64,000 nucleotides of DNA from Metellina segmentata (GCA_947359465.1 OX375872.1:139705432-139769431), one strand, 5' to 3'. Positions 31,148 to 41,914 are shown, counted from the stretch's first letter. Notes: generated by a model from the sequence alone, not told the origin. Made by a program: numbers and translations.

Positions 31148-31715
31148 CACTACCCTACAATAAAGGACCGGACGCCAGCGGATTTGCATAAAATCCGACT
31201 ATTTGTTTGGGGGTGTTTTTCGTAGTATGGCCTGGGACCTTTGCATGTTATTCCTGGTCAATTGAACATCGACGCCTACATGAACATTTTGGACAATCAG
31301 GTTCATCCTACGATCTGGCAATTTTATGGAATGGACGAATGTTACTTCCAGGACGACAACGTCCATGTCATGTTGCATCCTCTGTCAAGCAGTGGTATCA
31401 AGATATAGATGTAAAACGACTTCCCTGGCCTCCTAAGAGTCCCGACCTATACCCTATAGAAAATTTGTGGGACGAGTTAAAGCGACGCTTACGGACTAGG
31501 GAACACGTCCGAAATCTACGGCTAAGCTGGCGACATTCTTGCAGCAGGAATGGACACAAATACCCATAGCTGTGTATCAAAACCTTGTTGAAAGTATGCC
31601 CAGAAGGGTTGCTAGCGTAATTGCAGCACGTGGGGGGACCATCCCCTATTAAAACATGTATTCTTTCCTTTATACCATCACATCTTGCTGTCCGGTTCAT
31701 TATTGTACGGTAGTG
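31148..31715 (+). mobile_element. Tc1-like deletion derivative, 568 bases (second copy)
   Basis: Termini CACTACCCTACAATAA at the left and its inverted counterpart CACTACCGTACAATAA at the right. TA follows the right end (31716-31717), while the left TA is eroded. The repeat joins directly to the middle of the transposase at GCCAGCGGATTTG, the same junction and same total length as 12865-13432. Confidence 0.8.
31207..31630 (+). pseudogene. Tc1-like transposase C-terminal half
   Basis: The open frame 31207-31569 reads FFVVWPGTFACYSW, KQWYQDIDVKRLPWPPKSPD and PIENLWDELKRRLRTRE. The last block holds the final catalytic Glu. The DNA-binding half and first Asp are deleted. The block with the second Asp (QDDN) lies in another frame, and a further shift follows RTREHVRNL. 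It cannot encode active enzyme. Confidence 0.8.
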
Positions 31716-31789
31716 TATATGCATAATATAAATCTGTGCAGATTTCAACGTATCCATTTCTGAAATAATGCTATCCTTTACTAATTTCT

Positions 31790-32270
31790 TATGACAGTAT
31801 CCTCTACGAATATGTGGTATCCGTATCTGGTCTGCGGGGAGGGTAAACTTATTAGAGGGCCGTATCAGACCTTAAGTCCGGGTAAACTTTGTCAGAGTTC
31901 CGTATCCGCACTGATAAGCGCATGAAGGGCCAATCAAACAGAATTAAGAATGCTCATTTTTTGCCTTATTAGCCTTAATGAAGCCTTAAATGAAGAATAG
32001 CTGCTGTTCTGGTTGGGGTGAGGTAGCGTACTATTCGTAGGGCCGTATCTGATCTCTACAGGCAGAATCAACCTATTTTCCGAGGGCCGTATTACCTTCG
32101 ATCCGGAAAACTCTTTTCGGAATAAGTATGTGACCCGTTAAGACTACCGGAGGACCAATATGGAGAGTCGTATCTATTTGCGAGTCGGATAAACATGTGC
32201 AGAGGACCGTATCTGAACACTGCGGGCCATTTCTCAAGCAGGTAACAAACTCAAATGATGTATCTGAAAC
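31790..32270 (-). repeat. Decayed ~48-base repeats, inverted
   Basis: Repeated GAGGGCCGTATCTG and GGGTAAAC phrases are the reverse complement of the 27565-28075 unit. Spacing is irregular and a ~120-base unrelated piece (about 31915-32035) interrupts it. Confidence 0.55.
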
Positions 32271-32291
32271 AGCAACTGCCAATACCCTGCT

Positions 32292-32637
32292 GATCAACCG
32301 TTCTGGTGGTTAAGGTGTTACCTTCTAGATAGGAAGGTTCCTGGTTCGAATCAGGGTTAGTGCATGGATGTTTGCAAACGTATGGTGTAGAGGCGGCTGG
32401 TGCACTTTAAATCTGTCGTGGCCGAAATTCCTCACGTTGGGTTGGTGGAGAAGTTTGGAGAGTGAGGTGCTAGCTCAGGTGTTGCCTCGCCATCTGACCG
32501 TGGATCAAAATTATGTGGTCCGGGATCAATCCCAAAAGGGAACGACCCAAGGACAACAGCACGTAATTTTGAACCACGGTCAGATGACGAGGCAACACCT
32601 GAGCTGCACCCCTCCTCTCCAAGCTTCCACACCACGC
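32292..32637 (+). mobile_element. SINE A joined tail-to-tail to an inverted SINE
   Basis: A plus-strand SINE A (32292 to about 32516) stops inside its body. An inverted SINE body follows at once (about 32517-32637) and has the B-type CCACACCACGCC end. Arms of about 60 bases (32452-32512 and 32562-32622) are complementary, separated by about 50 bases, so the pair could fold back. Confidence 0.7.
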
Positions 32638-32639
32638 CT

Positions 32640-33140
32640 ATTCCAGCAGAACCCGTATCAATCAGTTAGATTCAACCGCAATGTCTCGGGAGCCTTGAGA
32701 CCCGGCGAGAGATTTATTCGGTGACTTATTGGTAACAGTTGTGCAACCCGAGAATAACGCCGCTCCGGCGCAGTTTTTCAGCGCCGGTGACAGCCCCGTC
32801 CGTCATGCGGGAGCGACTGGGCTGAATCACGGCATCCCTCCGCTCGCGTTCCGGGCTCTTGTTTTCGGAGCAAGGTGCCAAGTAGGGTAGCGGCAGGTGT
32901 GCGGCATGCCTCGGTGACGTGACGCCAGCGGTTGTTGTGACGCAGTCGGTGAGCGGGGTGCGAGGTGTTCCGCTGTGGGAAAAAGGTGGGGATGATTTTT
33001 TTTAGGACTGCGGGACGGTTTTTGTAGTCGGGTTGAGTTGATTAAACTCAAACTCGGAGAGAAAGTGGATAATGGGTTGCGTCGGTTGATTTTGGGGGTT
33101 TATGGCGCAAGGGCCATAATTGGCCATTGTGCGACAGACG
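32640..33140. other. CpG-rich stretch, no gene recognised
   Basis: CpG-dense sequence, especially 32740-33020, with a 7-base inverted repeat CCGGCGC/GCGCCGG (32765-32771, 32781-32787). No convincing ORF or splice layout. It could be a promoter-like island or a fragment of an element. Confidence 0.3.
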
Positions 33141-33275
33141 TAGGGGAAGGTGGGGCACAGTGTTACATGGGGTACTGTGTTGCAGTGAATTTCATTTTAA
33201 GTGGTAGCAAAATTAGCTCCATTTTGTTTACAATCTTGTCATCCATCTTGTTTCCCAGATGTCCATGTGTCTTGG

Positions 33276-33598
33276 TAATTTTGTAATTAACGTCGCACTA
33301 GAGCAACACAACGGGCTATTGACGACGGTCCGGGATCAATCCCTTAAGGGAAAGATCCGAGGACAACACCTAGTAATTTTGAACCACGGTCAGATGACGA
33401 AGCAACGCCTGAGCTGGTACCCCACTCTCCAAATTTCCACACCAACCCAACGTGAGGACTTTCGGCGACGACAGATTTAAGGTGCACCAGCCGCCTCTAC
33501 ACCATACGCTTACAAACATCCATGCCTGGACCCGGATTCAATACAGGAACCTTCCGATCTAGAGGCTAACACCTTAACCATTATACTGGTTGGTTGGC
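33276..33598 (-). mobile_element. SINE A, full length with perfect target duplication
   Basis: A 323-base copy in minus orientation. CCATGTGTCTTGG flanks it perfectly at 33263-33275 and 33599-33611 (13 bases). The B-box is damaged (GGATTCAATACAGG on the plus strand), so this copy is probably not transcribed. Confidence 0.9.
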
Positions 33599-34224
33599 CC
33601 ATGTGTCTTGGAAGAATTTGTATCATTAGTTACATTTCTGTAAGGAAATCTCTATTTTTGCAGGCTAAAAGTAAAATTTTATGTTTGTATTTAAATTCTC
33701 TTTATTCATGAACTGTGATTATTTTATAATGAATAATATTTTAGTAGTAAAGCTAATTGTGTTTAGGTTCTGTGGATTTAAAATGGATGATCTATAAATT
33801 CACATTATGTAGTCATGAAACAAATTTGTTACAAGCTATGTCAGATGAGGTATAGTGTTACAGAATGAAATGGGTCACACTGTTACATACATAAGTTGTC
33901 CAATTAACACAAGTTTCACAATGTAGATTTTATTACACTTATGTTTGCTCTGAGTTTTTTATTTTCATATTTTATTATAAAAATGAATAACATAAATAAA
34001 TTGGTTAATTTTTCCAAAAGCTTTTCCTCCATATAGGTTTGCATAACTTTTTATGTGATGTTTACAATATTTTTTTTACATGATTAGCAGTTTTCTTTTG
34101 TTAATTCATTCGAAACATTCACAAGCTAACAAAAATATGTCGAGCTAACAAACGTAAGGTCTTTCCCTAAAGTCCTCAACCGAAAAACTGCACAAAATTG
34201 ATGAAGGGTGAAATGTTCGATCTT

Positions 34225-34640
34225 GACTGATACGCCAGTAAAAAATATCATTACAGAGGAAATACTGAAGAGGAAAAAAAGCACTAAACCCTGAAAAGAA
34301 AGAAATTCCCAAGAAGCGAGCCAAAGTGAACCTGAGACATAAGCCTACCGAGATATCTTCAACAGAAGATGAAGATTCGCCATCTTATGCTAATAGTAAT
34401 AACATCTTTTTTAGAATTGCAATCAGACATTGCTGCAGACAACAATTAACAATGGTGATTACGTTATCTAGTTGAAGGATACCTTAAAGAACATAAAATT
34501 CACTCTATAAGGGAAGTTGTGAATCAGAACAATGTGTTGATTTTGAAGTGTTGTACGTCAAAAGAATTTTTCCATCGTATAAATTTTCATGAACAAATGA
34601 AGTTTATTCATTTGAAAAATCAAAAACCATTGCCAAACTT
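34225..34640 (+). pseudogene. Possible DDE transposase C-terminal fragments
   Basis: Broken readings include LTDTPVKNIITEE, a Lys/Arg-rich segment, PTEISSTEDED, and later EGYLKEHKIHSIREVV. A Thr-Pro-Val-Lys block, basic linker, acidic patch and DYV-type tail domain is the usual layout at the end of pogo/Tigger-type transposases in insects. Several stops and frameshifts occur. The assignment rests on pattern only. Confidence 0.35.
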
Positions 34641-34921
34641 CCTCTCCTAATTCAATCAGGAGGGACAATGAGAAAACCAGAAATGATGATTTTCCCTGTG
34701 GATTTAAACTTACTGTCAAAATCTAAAATAAGTTTACAATTTCTTTAATCTTATTTTATCATCTACTTTATAACTGTAGGCTACAATCATTGCTAATTTT
34801 CACTCACATTTAAGGCTTGTCAATTATACATAAACCAATCAAAAGTGGTATTGTATTTTGAATCTCAAATGACACACACATTGAAAGTTTTACTGACAAC
34901 AGACGAGATAGGTAAGGGGGG

Positions 34922-35162
34922 GGGGTATTTTAATTAACGTCGCACTGGGGTAACACAACGGGTTATTGACGACTGTCCGGAATCATCCATGAAGGGAAAC
35001 ATTTGAGGGCAACACCACATCATTTTGAACCGAGGTCAGATGACGAGGACACCTGAGCTGGCAACCCCTTTCCAAACTTCTACACCACGCCAACGTGAGG
35101 GCATTTGAGGCCACGACAGATTTAACGTGCACTATTCGAATCGGGCTATCGCGGCCCCTATT
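34922..35162 (-). mobile_element. SINE B with internal deletion
   Basis: From tail (TTTTAATTAACGTC) through the body to GATTTAACGTGCAC, then jumping to the head end TCGGGCTATCGCGGCC. Part of the head, including the B-box, is missing. Confidence 0.7.
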
Positions 35163-35296
35163 TTTATAATGGAGATTGCAAGACAAGAAAATTCGAATGT
35201 GTTGATGTAATTTAGTTGGAAAACATATGGGTTCTTTTTTATTCATTCCTATTCGCAATATTCTTATTTTATTTATCTTATTTCCATCGGGGCCAC

Positions 35297-35622
35297 GCCG
35301 ACCAACCAGTATATTGGTTAAGGTGTTAGCCTCTAGATCGGAAGGTTCCTGGTTCGAATCCGGGTCCGGGCATGGATGTTTGTAAGTGTATGGTGTAGAG
35401 GTGGCTGGTGCACCTTAAATTTGTCGTGGCCAAAATACCTTATGTTGGGTTGGTGTGGAAGTTTGAAGAGTGAGGTGCCAGCTCAGGCATTGCTTCGTCA
35501 TCTGACCGTGGTTCAAATGTACGAGGTGTTGTCCTCGGATCTTTCCCTTAAGGGATTGATCCCGGACCGTCGTCAATAGCCCGTTGTGTAGCTCTAGTAC
35601 GACGTTAATTAAAAATTAACTT
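35297..35622 (+). mobile_element. SINE A, full length
   Basis: Complete head (GCCGACCAACCAGTATATTGG, with one A-box substitution; intact GGTTCGAATCC), body, and GACGTTAATTAAAAATTAAC end. No clear target duplication. Confidence 0.85.
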
Positions 35623-35637
35623 ACTTTACCAAGCAGG

Positions 35638-35925
35638 ATTAACAGAAACGATTAGCGACCGATTAGCAACAGGAGGGTTGCAAATCTGAAACTAGGTCGT
35701 GGACACGTTGGCAGGTGCATGTTACATCTATCTGTAATTTGGTTGGAAAAATGTGTCATAGATGTATTGTCAATATTGAATCACATTCCAAGTATATGTT
35801 TATTTTTGTATTTTGACGACTGTGGGCGTTTTATCGATTCTTTCCATTTCAGATTGAACCCGAATCGTCGCCAAATAGCCCGTTGTGTCGGTCCAATGTG
35901 ACGTTAATTAAAAATACGAAATACC
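35638..35925 (+). mobile_element. Decayed SINE B fragments
   Basis: The head-like CGATTAGCAACAGGAGGGTTG at about 35660 and the tail at 35848-35925 (AGCCCGTTGTG, GACGTTAATTAAAAATAC) frame a diverged interior. Probably one old copy. Confidence 0.5.
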
Positions 35926-35969
35926 CGGATCATCGCCAATAGTCCGTTGTGTGTCTTCGGAGTTAACCT

Positions 35970-36945
35970 TTTGGCTACGGCTATAGATATAACTGGCTCG
36001 ATTCTTTCTTGGCGCTATTTTTATAACTTTCAAGGTAAAACTGCTTTACTGTGGCCGTAGTCTAAACTCTTTTTCGGCGTGATTCTTAACAGGCGCCTCA
36101 ATCCCATGATAGTACTTTACGCAAGTCCAACTTGATTGGCTAATCGGATCACATGACCTAGATACGTATGTCATCAAGGTTTATAGTTGTTGGCGATTTA
36201 TCTCTTCCTTTCTGCTTTCTTCTTTTCTTTTCAGATCCATGGCTATGGGTGGGTAGAGGTGGGAGCCGAAAATTGTATCCTTTTATTATATAAGTTAATA
36301 ATTATATAAGTTAGTGTTTTATGTATGCTTTTTGTTACATCAGAATGGTCCTAAGCCAGCGGTGGATACGACACCATCATCCTAAAGCAAAGGGGACGGC
36401 AGAGGGGCGGAAAAATATCAGCTGGTAGTGAGTTCAGGTGTGGTTCTTAGATTATTTATGTAAAATCAACGGAAGCTTGGAAAAATATGAAAAGGGTATC
36501 AAAAATTAGGAAAAGTAAATTAGAATGAAAAGGAATTAAATTGGAATTTTTTAAAAATAATTTGGAGGATCTAAAAATTTTTCCGGCAGCTGGGTTCGAA
36601 CTTGGGAAGTCATCCTCCGCTGCCGAAGCTCTGATCTGAAAGAAATACTACTAACAACAACCATACAACATATATATGAGGAACAAATCAGAGTCAACTT
36701 GTCGAACACTTACGCTGTACGCTGAGACGCTAGTGTATGTATTGTATTTCTACGAAACAACGCGCATATTCAAAATCAAATGGTTACTGCAACAATCAGA
36801 TTGGCGAGATATCCAAGTGAAGCCAAGCCCGTGAAACTAGCCAATCAAGTTGGACTTGCGTAAAATACTATCATGGGATTGAGCCGCTTCTGATTCTTAT
36901 AACTTTCAAGGTTCAACTGCTGTACCGGCCGTTGTCTAATGGTTA
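35970..36945 (+). repeat. ~70-base repeat split by a TIR element
   Basis: Units of the 22160-22440 repeat at 35970-36088 and 36891-36945. Joined, they read straight through GATTCTTATAACTTTCAAGG, which gives the empty site of the intervening element. Confidence 0.75.
36089..36890 (-). mobile_element. TIR element carrying SINE D, 802 bases
   Basis: Flanked by a perfect 9-base duplication, TGATTCTTA (36080-36088, 36891-36899). Arms of about 47 bases share CTCAATCCCATGATAGTA and CAAGTCCAACTTGATTGGCT, in opposite orientation. The outermost bases differ (ACAGGCGC against GAAGCGG). Inside, SINE D lies in minus orientation. The copy lacks about 77 bases around the SINE A-box compared with 58269-59147. 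The 9-base duplication suggests a Mutator-like (MULE) or similar element. It has no transposase. Confidence 0.8.
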
Positions 36946-37049
36946 ATTCAAATATCTACTTATCTTTTGACGGGTTTAGTGGTTGGTTTGAATTGATGAA
37001 GCTCACTAAGGGAACTCAATAATTGAGATTGCGATATCACATTCTTTTT

Positions 37050-37553
37050 CCTATTCAAGACGGTTTCTCTCCATTTTATAATCGCCCGTTGTGTTTCGCC
37101 AGTGTGATGTTAGCTCAAAAACCTCCATCCCTCCCTATTTCATTTATTTGGGTCAAGTTGAATAAATATTTGAGAAGGTAAGGGGTAGTTGATTATCATG
37201 GTACTGGAATAAAATAACGAGCTATTGCCAACGGTCCGGGATTCATCCTGAAGGGAAGGTTCCAAGGACAAGCAACTCTTCATTTGGAACCACCTTCAGA
37301 TAACGAGGTCAACACCGGAGCTGGCACCCTACTCTCCAAACGTCCACATCACTCCAGCGTCATAAATATTTGCTAGATTGGGCAGATGATGGAGATCGTC
37401 AATATTGAATCGGATTCAAAATGTATTTGTTTCTGTTTTTTGACAACGTGACGGGTTTAGTGGGTGATTTGTAATGATTCAACTCGCTAGATTAAGTAGA
37501 TAATGGTAGGTAGGTATTTAATTAACACCGCGCTGGAGCAACATAACGTGCTA
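37050..37553. mobile_element. SINE fragments (three)
   Basis: Plus-strand 3' end at 37050-37130, minus body at 37190-37370, and a short minus tail at 37503-37553 (GGTAGGTATTTAATTAAC). No heads. AT-rich remnants fill the spaces. Confidence 0.6.
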
Positions 37554-37702
37554 TTAAATAGATGGGGGAGATTGTAATACTAGAGCAGAAATTTAGTAGG
37601 AAATTATTTTTATGGATATATCCTTTTTTTTTATTCAAGAAGGTTTCTCCCCATTTTAATTGGTTGTTCAAAGTTCAATAAATATTTACGAAGTAAATAT
37701 TT

Positions 37703-37965
37703 ATTAGGTAGTTGATTAACGTCAGAGTGGAGCGACACAATGGTCTGTTGTTGACGGTCCGGGATCATTTTCCAAGGGAAAGATCCGAGGACAACGCGTA
37801 ATTTTGAACTGCAGTCAGAAGACGAGGTGAACACCTGAGCTGGCACCCCACTCTACAACCTTCCACATCACTCTAACGTGAGGACGTTTGAGGTCACTAC
37901 AGATTTAACGTGCTCCAGATCCAGCGTACACGACTGTCTTTGGCTAAACGAGAGTTTCGAGTGAA
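37703..37965 (-). mobile_element. SINE B, decayed
   Basis: Tail (GTAGTTGATTAACGTC) through the body to the head-side GTACACGACTGTCTTTGGCT. The promoter half of the head is lost. Confidence 0.7.
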
Positions 37966-38041
37966 AAAAAGGGGAAAAAATCCGCAAAATTTGTAAGTCT
38001 CTCTTATATTCAAAGCAGGAAGTACCTTCCCCGTAGATTGG

Positions 38042-39030
38042 AAATCACCACAAAGTAAAGGACTATGTGAAGAGAATGCAATCCCCACCATAGAGTAACG
38101 AAAGGAGTCAAGAGAATGCAATCACTTCCACAAAATAACGGAAGGAGTCAAGAGAATACATTCACTACCACAAAGTAACGGAAGGAGTCAAGAGAATGCA
38201 ATCACTACCACAAAGTAACTAAAGGAGTCAGGAGAATGCAATCATAACTACAAAGTAACGGAAGTAGTCAAGAGAATGCAATCACTTCCACAAAGTAATG
38301 GAAGCAGTCGACAGAATGCAATCACTTCCACAAAGTAATGGAAGCAGTCGACAGAATGCAATCACACTTCCATAAAGTAATGGAAGGAGTCAAAAGAATA
38401 CAAACACTACCACAAAGTAACGGAAGGAATCAAGAGAATGCAATCACACTTCCATAAAGTAATGGAAGGAATCAAGAGAATGCAGTAACTTCCACAAAGT
38501 AACGGAAGGAGTCAAGAGAATGCAATCACACTTCCACAAAGTAATGGAAGGAGTCAAGAGAATACAATCACTACCACAAATGAACGGAAGGAGGCAAGAG
38601 AATGCAATCACTTCCACAAAGTAACGGAAGGAGTCAAGAGAATGCAATCGCTTCCACAAAGTAACGGAAGGAGTCGACAGAATGCAATCACACTTCCATA
38701 AAGTAATGGAAGGAGTCAAAAGAATGCAATCACTACCACAAAGTAACGGAATGAATCAAGAGAATGCAATCAAGCTTCCATAAAGTAATGGAAGGAATTA
38801 AGAGAATACAGTCAGTTCCACAAAGTAACGGAAGGAGTCAAGAGAATGCAATCACACTTCCACAAAGTAATGGAAGGAGTCAAGAGAATGCAATAACACT
38901 TCCATAAAGTAATGAAAGGAGTCATGAGAATGCAGTCACTTCCACAAAGTAACGGAAGGAGTCAAGAGAATGCAATCATTACCACAAAGTAACGGAAGGA
39001 GTAAAGAGGAAATGCAATCATTACCCATTT
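38042..39030 (+). repeat. 40-base minisatellite, about 24 units
   Basis: The unit is AGAGAATGCAATCACTTCCA plus CAAAGTAACGGAAGGAGTCA. Variants have CACTACC or an extra AC (42 bases), and AATGG in place of AACGG. Variant order is mixed along the array. Minus-strand frames (for example 38444-38719) are by-products of the repeat. Confidence 0.9.
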
Positions 39031-39234
39031 CGGAGGTGACCTGAAATATTGCGATTTTAAGTGTTTATTTTCATGCCTTTACTTTTAAGGGCGTTCTGTC
39101 AACTCCATAAAAGAAGTATTTTTACGCACTTTCCGTGGAAGGCAAAGGGGGCCGTTGGAGCGTTATCTCGAGGTTTGGGTGTCAAAATATTTTTAACACA
39201 TTCCCTTTAGCCGCTCTGAGCAAGATATGACTGT

Positions 39235-40020
39235 AATCTGTCATGCAGTAACGAATTGTTGACGGTGATGAGACTTATGGGCTAATGGATAAAAGGAGGC
39301 TGCGACTACCGTTCCTGAGGCTAAAATAAGACCCGATCTTTTGTTTTACGAGACTTGTTCGCAAAACTAATGTCCTTTGCGCCGGTTCAGATGGACTGAG
39401 ACGCAGAATGTGCGAAATGAAAGATTAAGTGTATTTTGAGGGTTTTCTTTTACGAACGCGAACTTGGAGAACCAGGAAGTTTGTGTTGGAGCCGAATGTT
39501 TCTTCCAGTTCTGGAGATGAGAAATGTGTATATTGTAGGAGAATCTTAGCGTTCCGATATGAAAGCATTTCGAACGTGAATTACTGGAGTAATTACAAGA
39601 CAAGTTGTTTTACAACCGCAAAACCCAGCGGTAAATGCTATGCAATTACTAATATATAATCTGCAGCTAATAAGAGTCTGTATTTCTGTAATTTCTTTAA
39701 AAAATGTTTAACGCAGCAACGGATTGTTGACGTTGATTAGAATTATGAACTAAAACAGCGATAACCGTTTCTGGAGCTGAAATCAGACCAGATCTATTGT
39801 TTTACGAGACTTGTTCGCAAAACTAACAAACTTTGCGTAGGTTCAGATGGGCTGAGACTCAAAATATGCGAAATTAAAGACAGATTAAGTGTATTTTGAG
39901 TTTTTTTTTATGATGAACGAACTTAGGTAATCGCAGAAAATTTGTGTTGGAAACGAGTACTTCTTCCAGTTCTGGAACTGAAAAATGTGTAAATTGTAGG
40001 GGATTCTTCAACTTTCAGCC
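39235..40020 (+). repeat. Tandem duplication, ~458-base offset
   Basis: TGTTTTACGAGACTTGTTCG at about 39342 and 39800. GTTTGTGTTGGA and TTCTTCCAGTTCTGGA also recur at the same offset. The copies differ by scattered changes. The right copy is shorter. Confidence 0.7.
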
Positions 40021-40136
40021 TTCAGTTAATCTAATTTCTATTACAAATTTTTAAAACTCAGTAACAAATGTTAACGGACGCAGTTAAAAGTTGCCAGCTG
40101 CACTTGATGTTCACTTTAAACGAAGATTAGAGCTAT

Positions 40137-40291
40137 GTATTTCTATATAACGCTTTGTCTAGAGAATGTTCGGTTTCGGTGAGATGGCATTTAATCCTCC
40201 AGGTGATTTCGACGAGATATCTTGTCTAGCCCGTGTGAGATAGCATTTGCATCTCACCGAACTATATCCAGACAAAGCGTTATAGAAATAT
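40137..40291. repeat. Inverted repeat, ~23-base arms
   Basis: TATTTCTATATAACGCTTTGTCTAGA (40137-40162) and its near-complement CCAGACAAAGCGTTATAGAAATA (40269-40291) enclose about 105 bases that contain a GACGAGATATCTTGTC near-palindrome (40211) and a second GGTGAGATG/CATCTCACC pair. The outer arms and interior suggest a decayed MITE related to 1215-1421. Confidence 0.5.
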
Positions 40292-40594
40292 ATTGTATTA
40301 AACCTCGTCCCAAGTGAACGGCAAGTACAGCTGTAAATTTTTGATTCCCTCCTATTAACGAAAAGATTTACTGTTTCATATCGACCTGAATAGTTTCCGT
40401 GAATTTTCCAAAGATCAAAAGCTCTAATCTTCAAAAAAAGCATGAGCTTAATGATAAGATATCTCGTTGTTCACAAAATTAGTCACATCTTGATGAACGA
40501 GATATTTCGTCAAAACTACTTTTACGATAAATTGCATCTCAACGGATCCGAACTGTATCTAGACACAGTTTTACTGAAATACATTAGATTTAAT

Positions 40595-41075
40595 CAAGTG
40601 TTCAAAGGGAACGCCAAGTGCAACAGCAAATTTGCAATTATTTCCTAAAAACATACGCTCTAATCTTTGTTCAAAGTGAACGGTCAAGTGCAGCTGCAAA
40701 TTTTCGATTCTCTCCTAAAAACATCAGCTCTAATTCTTGTTCAAAGTGAACGGCAAGTGGCGCTGCAAATTTTTGCTTCTCTCCGAAAAACATTAGCTTT
40801 AATTGTTGTTCAAAGAGAACGGCAAGGTGCAGCTGAAATTTTTCGATTATCTCTTTAAAATATTAGCTCTAATTCTTGTTCAAAGTGAACGGCAAGTGCA
40901 GCTGTAAATTTTTGCTTCGCTCCTAAAAACGTTAGCTCTAATTCTTGTTTAAAGTGAACAGCAAGTGCCGCTGCAAATTTTTGCTTCTTTCCGAAAAACA
41001 TTAGCTCTAATCCTTGTTCAAAGTGAACGGCAAGTGCAGCTGCAAAATTTCGATTCTCTCCCAAAAACGGAAACA
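40595..41075 (+). repeat. ~67-base tandem array, seven units
   Basis: The unit is TTGTTCAAAGTGAACGGCAA, GTGCAGCTGCAAATTTTTG, CTTCTCTCC, AAAAACATTAGCTCTAA. Related, more diverged units extend left to about 40300. Confidence 0.8.
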
Positions 41076-41080
41076 TTTAT

Positions 41081-41640
41081 GGTTTCATATCGACCAGAAT
41101 AATTCAAGTAAATTTTCCAAAAAATCGCCCCTTTTCGAAAAAACGCTCGAACACAATTTACTTCCTCTTCCAATCTTCACAGTGGTGAGCTGTTAAACAG
41201 TCGGTAAGAATAATAGCTGGATAGCGATTGCGGTGACAGTCGCTTCCTTCGCATTCAGTTGTACCTGAAGTACACCTGAAAGGAAGGCGGAGGACGCTGC
41301 TTCAAAGGCTTTTGTGTGCCCCCAACATCCTGAGTGAGGAAAAGTACCAGGTGCACGCGCACGACAGGTTTGACGTGCAGGTAGCTTGTTTTTCCGTCGA
41401 CAGCTCAGGTAAACGATTTAAGAAGGGATTCACCACTCGGAAATTCCATTTCAGTTTTTCAGCTTTTGCAGTTGGTGATTGGGTTTGACCAGATCATAAC
41501 TTTTAAATCCGCTTCTGAAAGAGTATGTAATTATTGATTGTAGTGTTAGGTACTATCAGCAGAGAGTGCTTCACATTAAGTTGGTCACAGAGAGTAGGTT
41601 TACACTCCTAGTGGTTGTAGATAACTAACAGATAACGCTA
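41081..41640. other. No feature recognised
   Basis: Mixed-composition sequence between two arrays. Nothing assignable. Confidence 0.4.
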
Positions 41641-41649
41641 TACCTCGAC

Positions 41650-41860
41650 ATTTGCAAAAGTGACCAATCTTGATAGAAGACATACCTCGTCAATAGCTAA
41701 ACTGGCCAGATCTTGATGAACGAGATATCTCGTCATTAGAAAAAAAACTGTCCTGATCTTGATATCGTTTAATATAAAACAGCAATATCTCCAACATTAG
41801 GAATTCAATCGACATTCTTGATGATGAGATACCTCGTCATTAGCAAAATTGGTCAGATCT
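41650..41860. mobile_element. Decayed relative of the palindrome-bearing MITE
   Basis: Three near-palindromes are visible, including AACGAGATATCTCGTC at 41719 and GATGAGATACCTCGTC at 41823, with the linker TTAGCAAAATTGGTCAGATC. The termini and TTAA are not recognisable. Confidence 0.45.
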
Positions 41861-41914
41861 AACGTACGAGGGCCTTTTACTTCTATGAGGACATTTCTCT
41901 CTCATTTCTTATAA

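Larger units (their letters stand above)
33145..34860 (+). mobile_element. Decayed pogo/Tigger-like element (tentative)
   Basis: The left part carries repeated CAGTGTTACATGGGG / ACTGTGTTGCA phrases, and CACTGTTACATAC recurs at about 33880. The centre right carries transposase-like fragments (34225-34640). SINE A (33276-33598) is inserted in it. No clean terminal repeat pair was found. Confidence 0.35.

Noticed and set aside
38042..39030. CRISPR-like array
   Set aside because: Repeats are directly adjacent with no unique spacers, and the context is eukaryotic.
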